Positions 18,801 to 27,214 of a stretch of 51,094 nt of DNA are shown one piece after another (position 1 is the stretch's first letter; every line of letters begins with the position of its first letter). The DNA lies in the NCBI GenBank assembly GCA_002361655.1, contig DETM01000008.1:13559-64652 (forward strand), given 5' to 3'. The notes under the pieces are model-generated. The model ran no database searches and was not told where the DNA came from. It worked only from the letters and a program-made list of their open reading frames with translations. A program made the position numbers and the translations under genes. The stretch comes from Prevotella sp. UBA3288. GTDB taxonomy: Bacteria; Bacteroidota; Bacteroidia; Bacteroidales; Bacteroidaceae.

Positions 18801-20243
18801 ATGAAAGCAATTAAATATTTAGTAATGAGTGCCCTGCTGATGGGATTCAGCACGGCTGTAATGGCACAAGACGGAACTGCTGCCGACATTGATGCCGTAA
18901 AGAACCTGGTAAAGACAAAGCCTGCAGACTATGCCAAGCAGATCAAGGCTTTTGTCAAAGAGAACAAGAAGAATACCGATAACCTCGTGGCTATCGGTCG
19001 AGTGCTTCTCGAGGCTGAGGACTACGAGAGTGCCCGTCAGTTCTGTATGCAAGCCCTGACGACCAGCAAGAATACCTATGCGCCGGCCTACGTCCTACTG
19101 GGCGACATCGCTGCCATGAAGGACGATGGTGGTGAGGCTGCAGCCAACTACGAGCAGGCCATCTATGCCGACCCCAAGGCTCCAGAGGCCTATCGTAAGT
19201 ATGCCACCGTCTATCGTAAGATTGATCCGGAGGGTGCCGTACAAAAACTGGAAGACCTGCGTCAGCAGCGCCCTGATTATCCTGTCGATGCCTTGATAGG
19301 TCACATCAATTACTTGTCGCTTCGCTATGGTAAGGCCAACGAGGCATATGCTAAAGTGCCCGTCGACCAACTCAAGCGTATGGATTTCATCGAGTACGCC
19401 ATGTCTAACTATCATGGTCGTCAGTACGACAAGGCTTTGGAGATTGTGAAGGCCGGTCTGGCCAAGGAGCCGCTCAATGCCACCATGAACCGTATCGCCA
19501 TGATGTGCAGCAACGAGACGAAGCAATTCTCAGAGGCATTGAAATATGCTGAGATTCTCTTCACCAAGGTCAACAAGGACAGCGTGACTATCAGTGACAT
19601 CGACTACCAAAACTATGGTAAGGCCTACTATGGCAACGGTCAGTTCGAAGAGGCTATCGCCAAATACAAAGAAGCCCTCGCTCAAGAGACTGAAGACAAG
19701 AGTCTGCACGCAGACCTCTATAAGAGCATTTCTGATTCATACAAGAGCATGAAGGACTTCCCCAATGCCATTGAGACCTACAAGCAGTTCCTCGAGGCCA
19801 AGGCCGATGCCGATGCTACTGACTATGCAGGTCTGGGCATCCTTAATAACAGTTATGCACGCACATTGCAGGGCGACGAGAAAATGGCTGCTTTCGCTAA
19901 GGCAGACGAGGCCTACGCCAACCTTATTGCCAAGTTCCCAGATGCTGAGGAGTATGGCCTGTGGCAGCGCGGACGTGTCAACGCCCAGATGGATGCCGAC
20001 CTTTCTAAGGGGCAGGCAAAGCCCTACTTCGAGCGTCTGGCTGAACTGATCAAGGCTCACGAGACGGTGGATGATACAGACAAGAGCCGTCTCTTCGATG
20101 CCTACTCGTATATGATGCGTTACTATGTGAAGAACAAGGACAGCAAGACCGCCTACGAGTTTGCTCTCAAACTGCAGGAACTGCAGCCAGAGGATGCTGA
20201 TATTAAGAAAGTTGTCGAAGCCTTGGAAAAAGCAGCAAACTGA
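18801..20243 (+). CDS. Periplasmic tetratricopeptide-repeat protein of the TonB cluster
   Basis: The 480-aa protein has a signal peptide (MKAIKYLVMSALLMGFSTAVMAQ, cleavage expected after about residue 23). The rest is almost all helical TPR units, for example YAPAYVLLGDIAAMKDDGGE, YGKAYYGNGQFEEAIAKYKE and LYKSISDSYKSMKDFPNAIE. TPR proteins scaffold protein-protein contacts. Its fixed place at the end of the exbB-tonB cluster suggests a periplasmic partner of the TonB complex or of the PstS-like protein, by inference only. A 74-bp gap separates it from the PstS-like gene with no clear TAnnTTTG element. Two hairpins follow the stop. Confidence 0.88.
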   Translation: MKAIKYLVMSALLMGFSTAVMAQDGTAADIDAVKNLVKTKPADYAKQIKAFVKENKKNTDNLVAIGRVLLEAEDYESARQFCMQALTTSKNTYAPAYVLLGDIAAMKDDGGEAAANYEQAIYADPKAPEAYRKYATVYRKIDPEGAVQKLEDLRQQRPDYPVDALIGHINYLSLRYGKANEAYAKVPVDQLKRMDFIEYAMSNYHGRQYDKALEIVKAGLAKEPLNATMNRIAMMCSNETKQFSEALKYAEILFTKVNKDSVTISDIDYQNYGKAYYGNGQFEEAIAKYKEALAQETEDKSLHADLYKSISDSYKSMKDFPNAIETYKQFLEAKADADATDYAGLGILNNSYARTLQGDEKMAAFAKADEAYANLIAKFPDAEEYGLWQRGRVNAQMDADLSKGQAKPYFERLAELIKAHETVDDTDKSRLFDAYSYMMRYYVKNKDSKTAYEFALKLQELQPEDADIKKVVEALEKAAN

Positions 20244-20266
20244 TAACTGCTTGCATACAATAAAGG

Positions 20267-20284
20267 CTGTACGTCTCTGTACAG
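20267..20284 (+). repeat. First of two tandem hairpins after the TPR gene
   Basis: CTGTAC (20267-20272) pairs with GTACAG (20279-20284). The flanking words resemble those of the following terminator hairpin, as if the stem had been duplicated and diverged. Confidence 0.55.
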
Positions 20285-20294
20285 GTTTAAAAAG

Positions 20295-20322
20295 GGCTGT
20301 GCATCACTGCACAGCCTTTTTT
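20295..20322 (+). terminator. Rho-independent terminator of the TonB cluster
   Basis: GGCTGTGCA (20295-20303) pairs perfectly with TGCACAGCC (20308-20316) around loop TCAC and is followed by six T. It closes the exbB-to-TPR transcription unit. Confidence 0.88.
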
Positions 20323-20410
20323 GTTCCTCTGTAAGAACATGAAATCATCTCTATGTTCTATAGGTTGCCTTACCCCTTGTTTTAGTGACTGATTATATAG
20401 TTATGAATAC

Positions 20411-20438
20411 AAAAAAGGAGACCCACTAAGGAATCTCC
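20411..20438 (-). terminator. Terminator of the ferredoxin gene
   Basis: On the minus strand GGAGA pairs with TCTCC, with an inner CC/GG, followed by TTTTTT. It lies 32 bp after the ferredoxin stop. Confidence 0.65.
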
Positions 20439-20469
20439 CAAGATTTGGTTTATGAAGCTAATTTGAAGA

Positions 20470-20640
20470 TTAGCCAAGGCTGATTGCTTCTGAAGGACAA
20501 ACACTAGCGCAAGTTCCGCACTCAGTGCAAGCATCAGCGTCAATCACGTACTTATCAGCACCCTCAGAGATAGCCTCAACGGGGCACTCGCCTGCGCATG
20601 TTCCACATGCAATGCAGTCATCACCAATTACATATGCCAT
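20470..20640 (-). CDS. Small 2[4Fe-4S] ferredoxin
   Basis: Electron carrier of clostridial type, 56 aa. Reading the minus strand from ATG 20640 gives two CxxCxxCxxxCP motifs: C9, C12, C15, C19 and C38, C41, C44, C48. The two halves are symmetric (DDCIACGTCAGECPVEAIS and DACTECGTCASVCPSEAIS), so both clusters should be intact. Likely partners are anaerobic oxidoreductases such as pyruvate:ferredoxin oxidoreductase, none of which lies in this window. It has its own promoter with an operator-like palindrome over the -33 region and its own terminator. The gene is only 171 bp including the stop. Confidence 0.96.
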   Translation of the reverse strand: MAYVIGDDCIACGTCAGECPVEAISEGADKYVIDADACTECGTCASVCPSEAISLG

Positions 20641-20685
20641 AATCGTAAAAATTAATTAGTTTGTAAATACTCAATAATTGTGATG

Positions 20686-20693
20686 CAAAGATA
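20686..20693 (-). promoter_or_regulatory. Ferredoxin promoter -7 element
   Basis: Minus-strand TATCTTTG 46 bp before the ferredoxin ATG. A TTGG about 20 bp further upstream, inside a palindrome, is a plausible -33 element. Confidence 0.72.
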
Positions 20694-20710
20694 CGAACTT
20701 TTTTGAAACA

Positions 20711-20728
20711 ATACCAAGATTTTGGTAT
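20711..20728. promoter_or_regulatory. Operator-like palindrome over the ferredoxin -33 region
   Basis: ATACCAA-GATT-TTGGTAT is a perfect 7-bp inverted repeat with a 4-bp centre. It covers the expected -33 contact of the ferredoxin promoter and lies about 90 bp upstream of the divergent PorT gene, so one regulator could affect both. The regulator is not identified. Confidence 0.5.
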
Positions 20729-20816
20729 CTTTTTTGATCATCGAATGTCAATTTATACGATGTCGAAATAAATTAGGATATAATAAGCAAGCGAAAAATA
20801 CGTTATATTAAATGAG

Positions 20817-21551
20817 ATGATGCGACGAACAACCATACTTTTTGCCTTGCTGCTCATAGCCTTAGGGACTATGGGGCAGATGCGTAAGGTGCAGAACAAG
20901 CCATATATCGACTTACGCCCGCTGCATTTTGGCATCAGCATAGGTCTCAACCTGCAGGATGTCACGTTCAGGAACGTAGGCCCGCAGTTGATGGATGACG
21001 GCACCACACGAACGATTCTTTGCGATGACGACACATGGAACCCGGGTTTCAGTGTTGGCGTGTTGGCCGACCTTCGTCTCAACCAGCATTTTTCACTGCG
21101 GTTCTCTCCACAGTTGCACTTTGGCTCCAAACATCTGGTCTTTCGCGACCTTGACGACTTGAACGATGGAGGCCATCCGCGGGAGTCAACGCAAGACATG
21201 AAGAATACCTACCTCTCCATGCCTATTGATATTAAGTTTGCTGCTCAGCGTTTCAACAACTACCGCCCTTATCTCATCGGTGGCATCGCTCCAATGATTA
21301 ATTTGACCGGTAAAGATCAGGAGTTTGTTCAACTGAAGCGCTTCGATACCATGGTTGAGGTTGGCATGGGGTGCGACTTCTATCTGCCGTTCTTTAAACT
21401 TATTCCAGAAATCAAGTTCTGCTATGGTCTGACTAACAGTCTTGATACGGGGCATGCCAGCGAACTTAACGATGTCAACATGCGTGTTTTCTCTAACAGT
21501 ATCGATACGGCACACACCAGCATGTTCCTCTTCACCCTCTATTTCGAGTAG
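20817..21551 (+). CDS. porT: PorT-family outer-membrane beta-barrel protein
   Basis: Probable PorT, a protein linked to the type IX secretion system in Bacteroidota. The 244-aa protein has a signal peptide (MRRTTILFALLLIALGTMGQ) and then alternating amphipathic strands. PorT-like landmarks are the early KPYIDLRPLHFGISIGLNLQD segment, SLRFSPQLHFGSKHLVFRD, YLSMPIDIKFAA and the terminal strand TSMFLFTLYFE ending in an aromatic residue. Two adjacent ATGs (20817, 20820) leave the start uncertain by one residue. No TAnnTTTG element is visible upstream. A generic outer-membrane beta-barrel protein is the alternative call. Confidence 0.75.
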   Translation: MMRRTTILFALLLIALGTMGQMRKVQNKPYIDLRPLHFGISIGLNLQDVTFRNVGPQLMDDGTTRTILCDDDTWNPGFSVGVLADLRLNQHFSLRFSPQLHFGSKHLVFRDLDDLNDGGHPRESTQDMKNTYLSMPIDIKFAAQRFNNYRPYLIGGIAPMINLTGKDQEFVQLKRFDTMVEVGMGCDFYLPFFKLIPEIKFCYGLTNSLDTGHASELNDVNMRVFSNSIDTAHTSMFLFTLYFE

Positions 21552-21566
21552 ATACATAAAAATAGA

Positions 21567-21589
21567 CCGATACGCACTGTTCGTATCGG
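21567..21589 (-). terminator. Hairpin between convergent porT and HTH genes
   Basis: CCGATACG (21567-21574) pairs perfectly with CGTATCGG (21582-21589) around a 7-nt loop. The minus-strand 3' side runs into TCTATTTTTATG, which suits termination of the HTH gene; it may act in both directions. Confidence 0.7.
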
Positions 21590-21607
21590 CCTTAAAATAG
21601 TTTGACT

Positions 21608-21817
21608 TTACTTCTTCTTAAAAGTTTCCTTTGATAAGTCCTTAAAGAAGTCATAGTGGAGCACGACGGATAACTTCTGCAACAGTCCTGTATTGATATC
21701 TTCACGCTCGAAAATGTTGTAGACGTTAGTGCGCTCGCATTCAATCTGCTTGGCTACCGAGATGACAGAAATCTTACGCTCGGCCATTACTTCCTTGATT
21801 TTCTTTCCAATGTGCAT
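21608..21817 (-). CDS. Small helix-turn-helix (XRE/Cro-like) DNA-binding protein
   Basis: A 69-aa protein that is almost entirely one helix-turn-helix domain: GKKIKEVMAERKISVISVAK forms the first helices and QIECERTNVYNIFEREDINT the recognition part, followed by LLQKLSVVLHYDFFKDLS. This matches the Cro/CI-like fold and is common as a short standalone gene in Bacteroidota. No ligand or oligomerisation domain is present. It lies 62 bp behind ruvB on the same strand; a TTGACA at about 21846-21851 could be part of a separate promoter but no TAnnTTTG follows. Target genes are unknown. Confidence 0.82.
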   Translation of the reverse strand: MHIGKKIKEVMAERKISVISVAKQIECERTNVYNIFEREDINTGLLQKLSVVLHYDFFKDLSKETFKKK

Positions 21818-21879
21818 AAATCCTAATGTATTAAATAAATAAAATAATGTATGTCAAGTCTGTGTTTTTGTTGGTAACA

Positions 21880-22923
21880 TTAATCAAACAGACTAGGCTG
21901 TATGGCATTGCCAGTATAAGGATTGCGCCCAAAGTGGCGATAGGCTAGTTCCGTGACCATACGTCCTCGAGGAGTGCGCTTAATAAAACCTTCCATAATC
22001 AAGAACGGCTCATAGACCTCCTCCACAGTACCTGCATCCTCGCCGATGGCAGTCGCGATAGTCGTGATACCCACTGGTCCTCCACGAAACTTGTCGATGA
22101 TGGTCAGCAGAATCTTGTTGTCTATCTCGTCAAGGCCATACTTGTCGATGTTCAGTGCTGTGAGGGCAACCTTCGAGATCTTGGTGTCAATGGCCCCCGT
22201 CCCTTTCACCTGGGCAAAGTCGCGCACCCTGCGCAGCAGAGCGTTGGCAATACGGGGTGTACCTCGGGAGCGTCCGGCTATCTCTCTGGCAGCATCCTCG
22301 GTGATGGGCACTCCCAAGATGGCCGATGAACGTTCGATGATTTTCGACAGCGTCTCCGGGTCATAATACTCCAAGTGCATATTGATACCAAAACGAGCCC
22401 TAAGTGGTGCCGTCAGTAAGCCACTGCGAGTAGTGGCACCAACGAGCGTAAATGGGTTCAGGTCTATTTGTATGCTACGGGCTGAGGGCCCCTTGTCGAT
22501 CATGATGTCGATGCGGTAGTCTTCCATGGCCGAGTAGAGATATTCTTCGACGACTGGCGACAGCCGGTGAATCTCGTCAATGAAGAGCACATCACGAGGT
22601 TCCAACGACGTGAGGATGCCGGCCAGGTCGCCAGGTTTGTCAAGCACAGGACCACTGGTGATCTTGAATCCCACCCCCAACTCGTTGGCGATGATATTCG
22701 ACAATGTTGTCTTGCCCAAACCGGGAGGGCCATGCAGCAACGTGTGGTCGAGAGGCTCGCCACGATATTTCGCAGCTTCAACGAAAACTTGCAGATTTTC
22801 CACAATCTTCTGTTGTCCGCTGAAGTCACCAAAACGAAGCGGGCGCAGGGCATTCTCAAACTCCTTCTCGCCTCCGCCGGCGGCATACCGCTCCTCACGT
22901 ATGTCAAAATCCTCGTCCATCAT
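21880..22923 (-). CDS. ruvB: Holliday junction branch-migration helicase subunit RuvB
   Basis: Hexameric AAA+ motor that drives branch migration of Holliday junctions with RuvA. From ATG 22923 it is 347 aa, the usual length. Seen are the N-terminal [14 protein letters not shown], Walker A GPPGLGKT near residues 65-72, Walker B FIDEIHRL near 114-121, sensor 1 [20 protein letters not shown] and the C-terminal winged-helix end [20 protein letters not shown] codon two positions upstream is rejected in favour of the tandem ATGs at 22923/22920. The promoter element is 11 bp upstream, giving a very short leader. ruvA and ruvC are not in the window. Confidence 0.97.
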   Translation of the reverse strand: MMDEDFDIREERYAAGGGEKEFENALRPLRFGDFSGQQKIVENLQVFVEAAKYRGEPLDHTLLHGPPGLGKTTLSNIIANELGVGFKITSGPVLDKPGDLAGILTSLEPRDVLFIDEIHRLSPVVEEYLYSAMEDYRIDIMIDKGPSARSIQIDLNPFTLVGATTRSGLLTAPLRARFGINMHLEYYDPETLSKIIERSSAILGVPITEDAAREIAGRSRGTPRIANALLRRVRDFAQVKGTGAIDTKISKVALTALNIDKYGLDEIDNKILLTIIDKFRGGPVGITTIATAIGEDAGTVEEVYEPFLIMEGFIKRTPRGRMVTELAYRHFGRNPYTGNAIQPSLFD

Positions 22924-22934
22924 TGTCAAGGGTG

Positions 22935-22942
22935 CAAAGTTA
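22935..22942 (-). promoter_or_regulatory. ruvB promoter -7 element
   Basis: Minus-strand TAACTTTG ends 11 bp before the ruvB ATG, implying a leader of only about 5 nt. Confidence 0.68.
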
Positions 22943-23059
22943 CGAAATAAGTGAGAGATAAAAGAAGAAAAACAGTTTTTTCTTCACTTTGTCAGGCGAA
23001 AAGTGATGGAAAGACGAACTTTATCATAGAAATATGCATCGATTCTCTCGTTTTTTTAG

Positions 23060-23067
23060 TAACTTTG
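23060..23067 (+). promoter_or_regulatory. DUF3737 gene promoter -7 element
   Basis: TAACTTTG 24 bp before the DUF3737 ATG. Confidence 0.68.
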
Positions 23068-23091
23068 CACCGCTAAAACGAAAGACAGATA

Positions 23092-23937
23092 ATGGAGATT
23101 ATAAGAAATCAGCATTTCGAGGGTGAAAGGCCTCTTTTCGAAATGCACAACCTGCGACTGGAGCAGGTCACCATTGGCGATGGCGAGAGTGGCATCAAAG
23201 AGTGTTCTAATATCGAGGCCGAGGACTGCCATTTTTGGGGGAAGTATCCTTTCTGGCATGTCCATGGCTTCACAATTCATCGTTGCCAGTTCGATGCGGG
23301 TGCCCGTTCAGCCCTTTGGTACAGCGATCATTTGGACATGAAAGACACACGCATTGACGGTCCGAAGATGTTTCGTGAGATGAGCGATATCAAGTTGGAG
23401 AATGTTGTGGTCAACGATGCTGACGAGACATTTTGGCGCTGTCGTAATGTCGAAGCCAAAAACTTAGAACTGCATGACGGCACATATCCATTCATGTTTT
23501 CTGAGAATATCAAGATAGACGGGCTGGTGAGTGATTCGAAGTATGTGTTCCAGTACAGCAAGAATGTAGAACTGCGGCATGCCAAGATAGTGACGAAAGA
23601 CTCCTTCTGGGAGTGCGAGAATGTCACCATCTACGACTCAGAACTAGATGGCGAATATCTGGCATGGCACTCTAAGAATGTACGGTTGGTGAACTGTCAC
23701 CTGGCCGGCGAGCAACTGCTATGCTATGCCGACCATCTCGTGCTGGAGAACTGTACCTTCTCGCCAGACTGCGACCGTGTCTTTGAATATAGTGACGTGG
23801 AGGCTGACATCTGTGGTCACATTGAGAACATCAAAAATCCCACCAGCGGTCATATCGTGGCCGATTCTATAGGTTCTGTCACTATCGATCAAAACATCAA
23901 GCAGCCGGCAAATTGCGTGATAGACGTAAGACATTGA
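23092..23937 (+). CDS. DUF3737 family protein, predicted right-handed beta-helix
   Basis: The 281-aa cytoplasmic protein (no signal peptide or membrane segment) opens with MEIIRNQHFEGERPLF. It is built of short imperfect repeats of the form sxNVxLxNcxhxGexxhWyS, such as NIEAEDCHFWGKYPFWHVHG, NVRLVNCHLAGEQLLCYADH and NVTIYDSELDGEYLAWHSKN. This periodicity of about 20 residues is what a right-handed beta-helix shows, and the whole matches DUF3737, whose function is unknown. It precedes the MalY/PatB-like gene by 22 bp and is probably cotranscribed. A sugar or cell-wall related role would be a guess. Confidence 0.88.
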   Translation: MEIIRNQHFEGERPLFEMHNLRLEQVTIGDGESGIKECSNIEAEDCHFWGKYPFWHVHGFTIHRCQFDAGARSALWYSDHLDMKDTRIDGPKMFREMSDIKLENVVVNDADETFWRCRNVEAKNLELHDGTYPFMFSENIKIDGLVSDSKYVFQYSKNVELRHAKIVTKDSFWECENVTIYDSELDGEYLAWHSKNVRLVNCHLAGEQLLCYADHLVLENCTFSPDCDRVFEYSDVEADICGHIENIKNPTSGHIVADSIGSVTIDQNIKQPANCVIDVRH

Positions 23938-23959
23938 GCATAGAGCATTAAGAGTTGAG

Positions 23960-25114
23960 ATGAAGTACAATTTTGACGAAATCGTTGAGCGTCGCGCCAC
24001 AGGAAGTGTAAAGTGGGACGAGAGTCCATCGGCAGAAGTTATCCCTCTGTGGGTGGCCGACATGGACTTCAAAGCAGCCCCTGCCATTCGTGAGGCGATT
24101 TGCCGTAGGGCAGAGCACGGCGTGTTCGGCTATACGCTGGTGGAGGTCGACTATTATGCGGCCATCATCTCGTGGTTTCATCGCCGTCACCAATGGGTCA
24201 TCCGTCGCGAGGAGATTCTTTACACCACAGGTGTCGTGCCGGCTATGGCTGTGGCTTTGAAAGCACTGACCCTGCCAGGCGAAAAGGTGCTGATGCTATC
24301 GCCCGACTACAACTGTTTCTTCTCTTCCATCCGCAATAGTGGATGCGAGGTGCTGGAGACGGCTCTCGTTGCAACAGATGGACATTATGCTGTCGACTGG
24401 GACGACTTCGCGGCGAAGTGTGCTGACGAGAAGACCACCGTGTTCCTGCTCTGCAACCCTCACAACCCCACAGGGCGTGTATGGACGAGGGACGAACTGG
24501 GCCGAATGAACGACATCTGCATGCAGTATGGTGTGAAGGTAGTGAGCGACGAGATTCATTGTGAACTTGTCATGCCCGGTCATGTCTTTCAGCCTTTTGC
24601 TGCCGTCAGTGAGTCTTGCCGGCAGAATAGCGTCATTCTGAACTCTCCCTCTAAATCTTTTAACATTGCCGGCCTGCAGACGGCCAACATCATCTGTACA
24701 CAACCGGCATGGCGTCGCCGTCTGGATCGTGCCATCAATATCAACGAGGTGTGCGACCTCAACCCTTTTGGCCCTGTGGCCCTGATGGCCGCCTATAATG
24801 AGAGTGAAGAATGGATAGACGCCTTGAACGACTATCTGTGGGGCAACTATCAGGTACTTTGCCAGTATGCCAAAGAGTACCTGCCGCAGTGGAAGGTTTA
24901 TCCGATGGAAGGTACTTATCTGCCGTGGGTTGACATCACCGCTACGGGCATGTCCTCACAGCAATATGCCGACCACCTGCTGGAGCAGGCCCGCGTCAGG
25001 GTCAATCCGGGAACGATGTATGGTGCACAGACGGGCAAAGGCTTTGTTCGTCTCAATATTGCCTGCCCACGCAGTGTGCTGATGGAGGCTCTGAACCGAA
25101 TCAGTAGCGTGTGA
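23960..25114 (+). CDS. MalY/PatB-family PLP-dependent C-S lyase
   Basis: Fold type I PLP enzyme of the MalY/PatB group, most often cystathionine beta-lyase or cysteine desulfhydrase activity giving pyruvate, ammonia and a thiol. The 384-aa protein opens MKYNFDEIVERRATGSVKWD, then PLWVADMDFKAAPAI, the group signature. It contains LLCNPHNPTGRVWT, VVSDEIHCEL with the pyridine-contact aspartate, the Schiff-base lysine K232 in NSPSKSFNIAGLQTAN and FVRLNIACPRS near the end. Located behind DUF3737 and ahead of the OPT transporter. Its last codons form part of a 25-nt imperfect tandem duplication. Substrate unproven. Confidence 0.9.
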   Translation: MKYNFDEIVERRATGSVKWDESPSAEVIPLWVADMDFKAAPAIREAICRRAEHGVFGYTLVEVDYYAAIISWFHRRHQWVIRREEILYTTGVVPAMAVALKALTLPGEKVLMLSPDYNCFFSSIRNSGCEVLETALVATDGHYAVDWDDFAAKCADEKTTVFLLCNPHNPTGRVWTRDELGRMNDICMQYGVKVVSDEIHCELVMPGHVFQPFAAVSESCRQNSVILNSPSKSFNIAGLQTANIICTQPAWRRRLDRAININEVCDLNPFGPVALMAAYNESEEWIDALNDYLWGNYQVLCQYAKEYLPQWKVYPMEGTYLPWVDITATGMSSQQYADHLLEQARVRVNPGTMYGAQTGKGFVRLNIACPRSVLMEALNRISSV

Positions 25115-25184
25115 TAGGACTATCTGGAGAATAATTGCGTGTAATGTGACTATCTGGAGAAAAAGAGAGGCTACTCTGGAGAAT
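25107..25184 (+). repeat. Imperfect tandem duplication spanning the end of the C-S lyase gene
   Basis: Copy 1 at 25107-25131 and copy 2 at 25137-25161 share 25-nt units ending GACTATCTGGAGAA, with a 30-bp period. A third fragment TACTCTGGAGAA follows at 25172-25183. Copy 1 contains the stop codon at 25112-25114. Confidence 0.7.
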
Positions 25185-25208
25185 ATACAAATAAATAAGA
25201 TATACAAT

Positions 25209-27188
25209 ATGGAGGAAATAAAGACCCAACTTCCTGAGAATGCCTTCCGTGAGTTGAACGAAGGCGAGACCTACGAACCGATGATGTCGCCTAAGGGGCA
25301 TTATCCTGAAGTGAATTTCTGGAGTGTCACCTGGGGCATTCTGATGGCAGTGCTCTTCTCGGCTGCTGCTGCCTATCTGGGACTGAAGGTAGGACAGGTG
25401 TTCGAAGCCGCCATCCCCATCGCCATCATTGCCGTGGGTGTGTCGACAGCCGCCCGCCGTTCGAAAGCCCTGGGCGAAAATGTCATTATCCAGTCCATTG
25501 GTGCCTGTTCGGGGTCGGTGGTGGCTGGTGCCATCTTCACGTTGCCTGCCATCTATATTCTTCAGGCTAAATATCCGGAGATGTCGGCTTCGTTTTTCAA
25601 CATCTTCATGGCCTCGCTGCTGGGCGGCATCCTGGGCATTTTGTTTCTGATACCTTTCCGTCGCTATTTTGTCAAGGAGATGCACGGCAAGTATCCTTTC
25701 CCAGAGGCCACGGCCACCACACAGGTGCTGGTGTCTGGCGAGAAGGGCGGTTCGCAGGCCAAGCCCCTGCTCATAGCCGGCATCATCGGCGGACTCTACG
25801 ACTTTATCATCGCCACTTTCGGCTGGTGGAACGAGAATTTCACCACCCGTGTCATTGGCTGGGGCCAGCAGTTGGCCGACCATGCCAAGTTGGTGTTCAA
25901 GGTCAACACCGGTGCGGCCGTGCTGGGTTTGGGCTATATCATCGGCCTGAAGTATGCCTTCATCATCTGCCTGGGCTCGCTGGCCGTATGGTGGCTCATC
26001 GTGCCTGGCATGGCCTTGCTGTTCTCGGGCGATATATTAAATATGTGGGACCCCTCCCTCACGACCCCCGTCGGCGAGATGAGTCCCGAACAGATCTTCA
26101 AGTCCTACGGCAAGTCCATCGGCATCGGCGGCATTGCCATGGCCGGCCTCATAGGCATCTGGAAGAGCCGTAGCATCATTGTCAATGCCGTCAAGGGCAT
26201 CGGTGGTGGCGACAAGACCAAGCGTCTTCAGACCGAAGAGTTGCGCACCGACCGCGATCTCTCAATGAAAATTATCAGCATCGGTACCATTCTCACGATT
26301 GTCATCACCTTCGCATTTTTCTATCTGGGTGTGTTCCAAGGCAATATCCTCTTTGCCGCTGTGGGCATCCTGCTGGTGGGCTTCATCGCCTTCCTGTTTA
26401 CGACGGTGGCAGCCAATGCCATCGCCATCGTGGGTTCCAACCCCGTCAGCGGCATGACGCTGATGACGCTCATTCTGGCATCGGTGGTCATGGTGGCCGT
26501 AGGACTGAACGGACCTGGCGGTATGTTGGCAGCCCTGGTCATGGGCGGTGTCGTCTGTACAGCCCTCAGCGTAGCCGGCTCGTTTGTCACCGACCTGAAG
26601 ATTGGCTATTGGCTTGGCACCACGCCCAAGAAGCAGGAGCAGTGGAAGTTTCTCGGTGTGCTGGTGTCTGCGGCTACCGTTGGTGGCGTGATGATGCTGC
26701 TCAACCAGACCTATAATTTTGCCAGTGGTGAGTTGGCTGCTCCCCAGGCCAACGCCATGGCGGCCGTCATCGAACCCCTCATGAGCGGTGTCGGTGCCCC
26801 CTGGCTGCTCTATGCCATCGGTGCTGTTATCGCATTGGTGCTCACATGGTGCAAAGTGCCGGCTCTAGCCTTTGCCCTGGGCATGTTTATCCCTTTGGAA
26901 CTGAACACCCCACTGCTCGTAGGCGGTGCCATCAATTGGTATGTCACTACACGCTCTAAGAACACAGCCGTCAACGAGGCCCGTGGCGAGAAGGGTACGC
27001 TCATCGCCTCCGGTTTTATCGCCGGCGGTGCCCTGATGGGTGTCGTCAGTGCCTTGCTGCGCTTCGTCGGTTACGACCCCATCGACGAGTCGTGGCTGGC
27101 CCATCCGCTGAGCGAGGCCTGTGCCCTCATTGCCTACATCCTGCTCATTTGCTACTTTATCAAAGCAACAAAAACAGCAAACAAATAA
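25209..27188 (+). CDS. OPT-family oligopeptide transporter
   Basis: Polytopic inner-membrane secondary transporter of the OPT superfamily, which imports short peptides or metal chelates. From ATG 25209 the protein is 659 aa with roughly 14-16 hydrophobic segments. OPT features include the opening EVNFWSVTWGILMAVLFSAAAAYLGLKVGQVFEAAIPIAI (starting near residue 36), KYPFPEATATTQVLVSG, GSNPVSGMTLMTLI and IPLELNTPLLVGGAINWY near 560-577. An in-frame ATG at 25146 lies inside the upstream duplicated sequence and is rejected. Located between the C-S lyase and the GH28-like gene. Peptide substrate unknown. Confidence 0.9.
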   Translation: MEEIKTQLPENAFRELNEGETYEPMMSPKGHYPEVNFWSVTWGILMAVLFSAAAAYLGLKVGQVFEAAIPIAIIAVGVSTAARRSKALGENVIIQSIGACSGSVVAGAIFTLPAIYILQAKYPEMSASFFNIFMASLLGGILGILFLIPFRRYFVKEMHGKYPFPEATATTQVLVSGEKGGSQAKPLLIAGIIGGLYDFIIATFGWWNENFTTRVIGWGQQLADHAKLVFKVNTGAAVLGLGYIIGLKYAFIICLGSLAVWWLIVPGMALLFSGDILNMWDPSLTTPVGEMSPEQIFKSYGKSIGIGGIAMAGLIGIWKSRSIIVNAVKGIGGGDKTKRLQTEELRTDRDLSMKIISIGTILTIVITFAFFYLGVFQGNILFAAVGILLVGFIAFLFTTVAANAIAIVGSNPVSGMTLMTLILASVVMVAVGLNGPGGMLAALVMGGVVCTALSVAGSFVTDLKIGYWLGTTPKKQEQWKFLGVLVSAATVGGVMMLLNQTYNFASGELAAPQANAMAAVIEPLMSGVGAPWLLYAIGAVIALVLTWCKVPALAFALGMFIPLELNTPLLVGGAINWYVTTRSKNTAVNEARGEKGTLIASGFIAGGALMGVVSALLRFVGYDPIDESWLAHPLSEACALIAYILLICYFIKATKTANK

Positions 27189-27194
27189 AAGGTG

Positions 27195-27203
27195 AAAGGA
27201 GGA
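27195..27203 (+). promoter_or_regulatory. Strong Shine-Dalgarno sequence of the GH28-like gene
   Basis: AAAGGAGGA lies 11 nt before ATG 27215, unusually strong for this genome, and decides that start over the in-frame ATG at 27092 inside the transporter gene. Confidence 0.65.
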
Positions 27204-27214
27204 CTGGTATAGGC

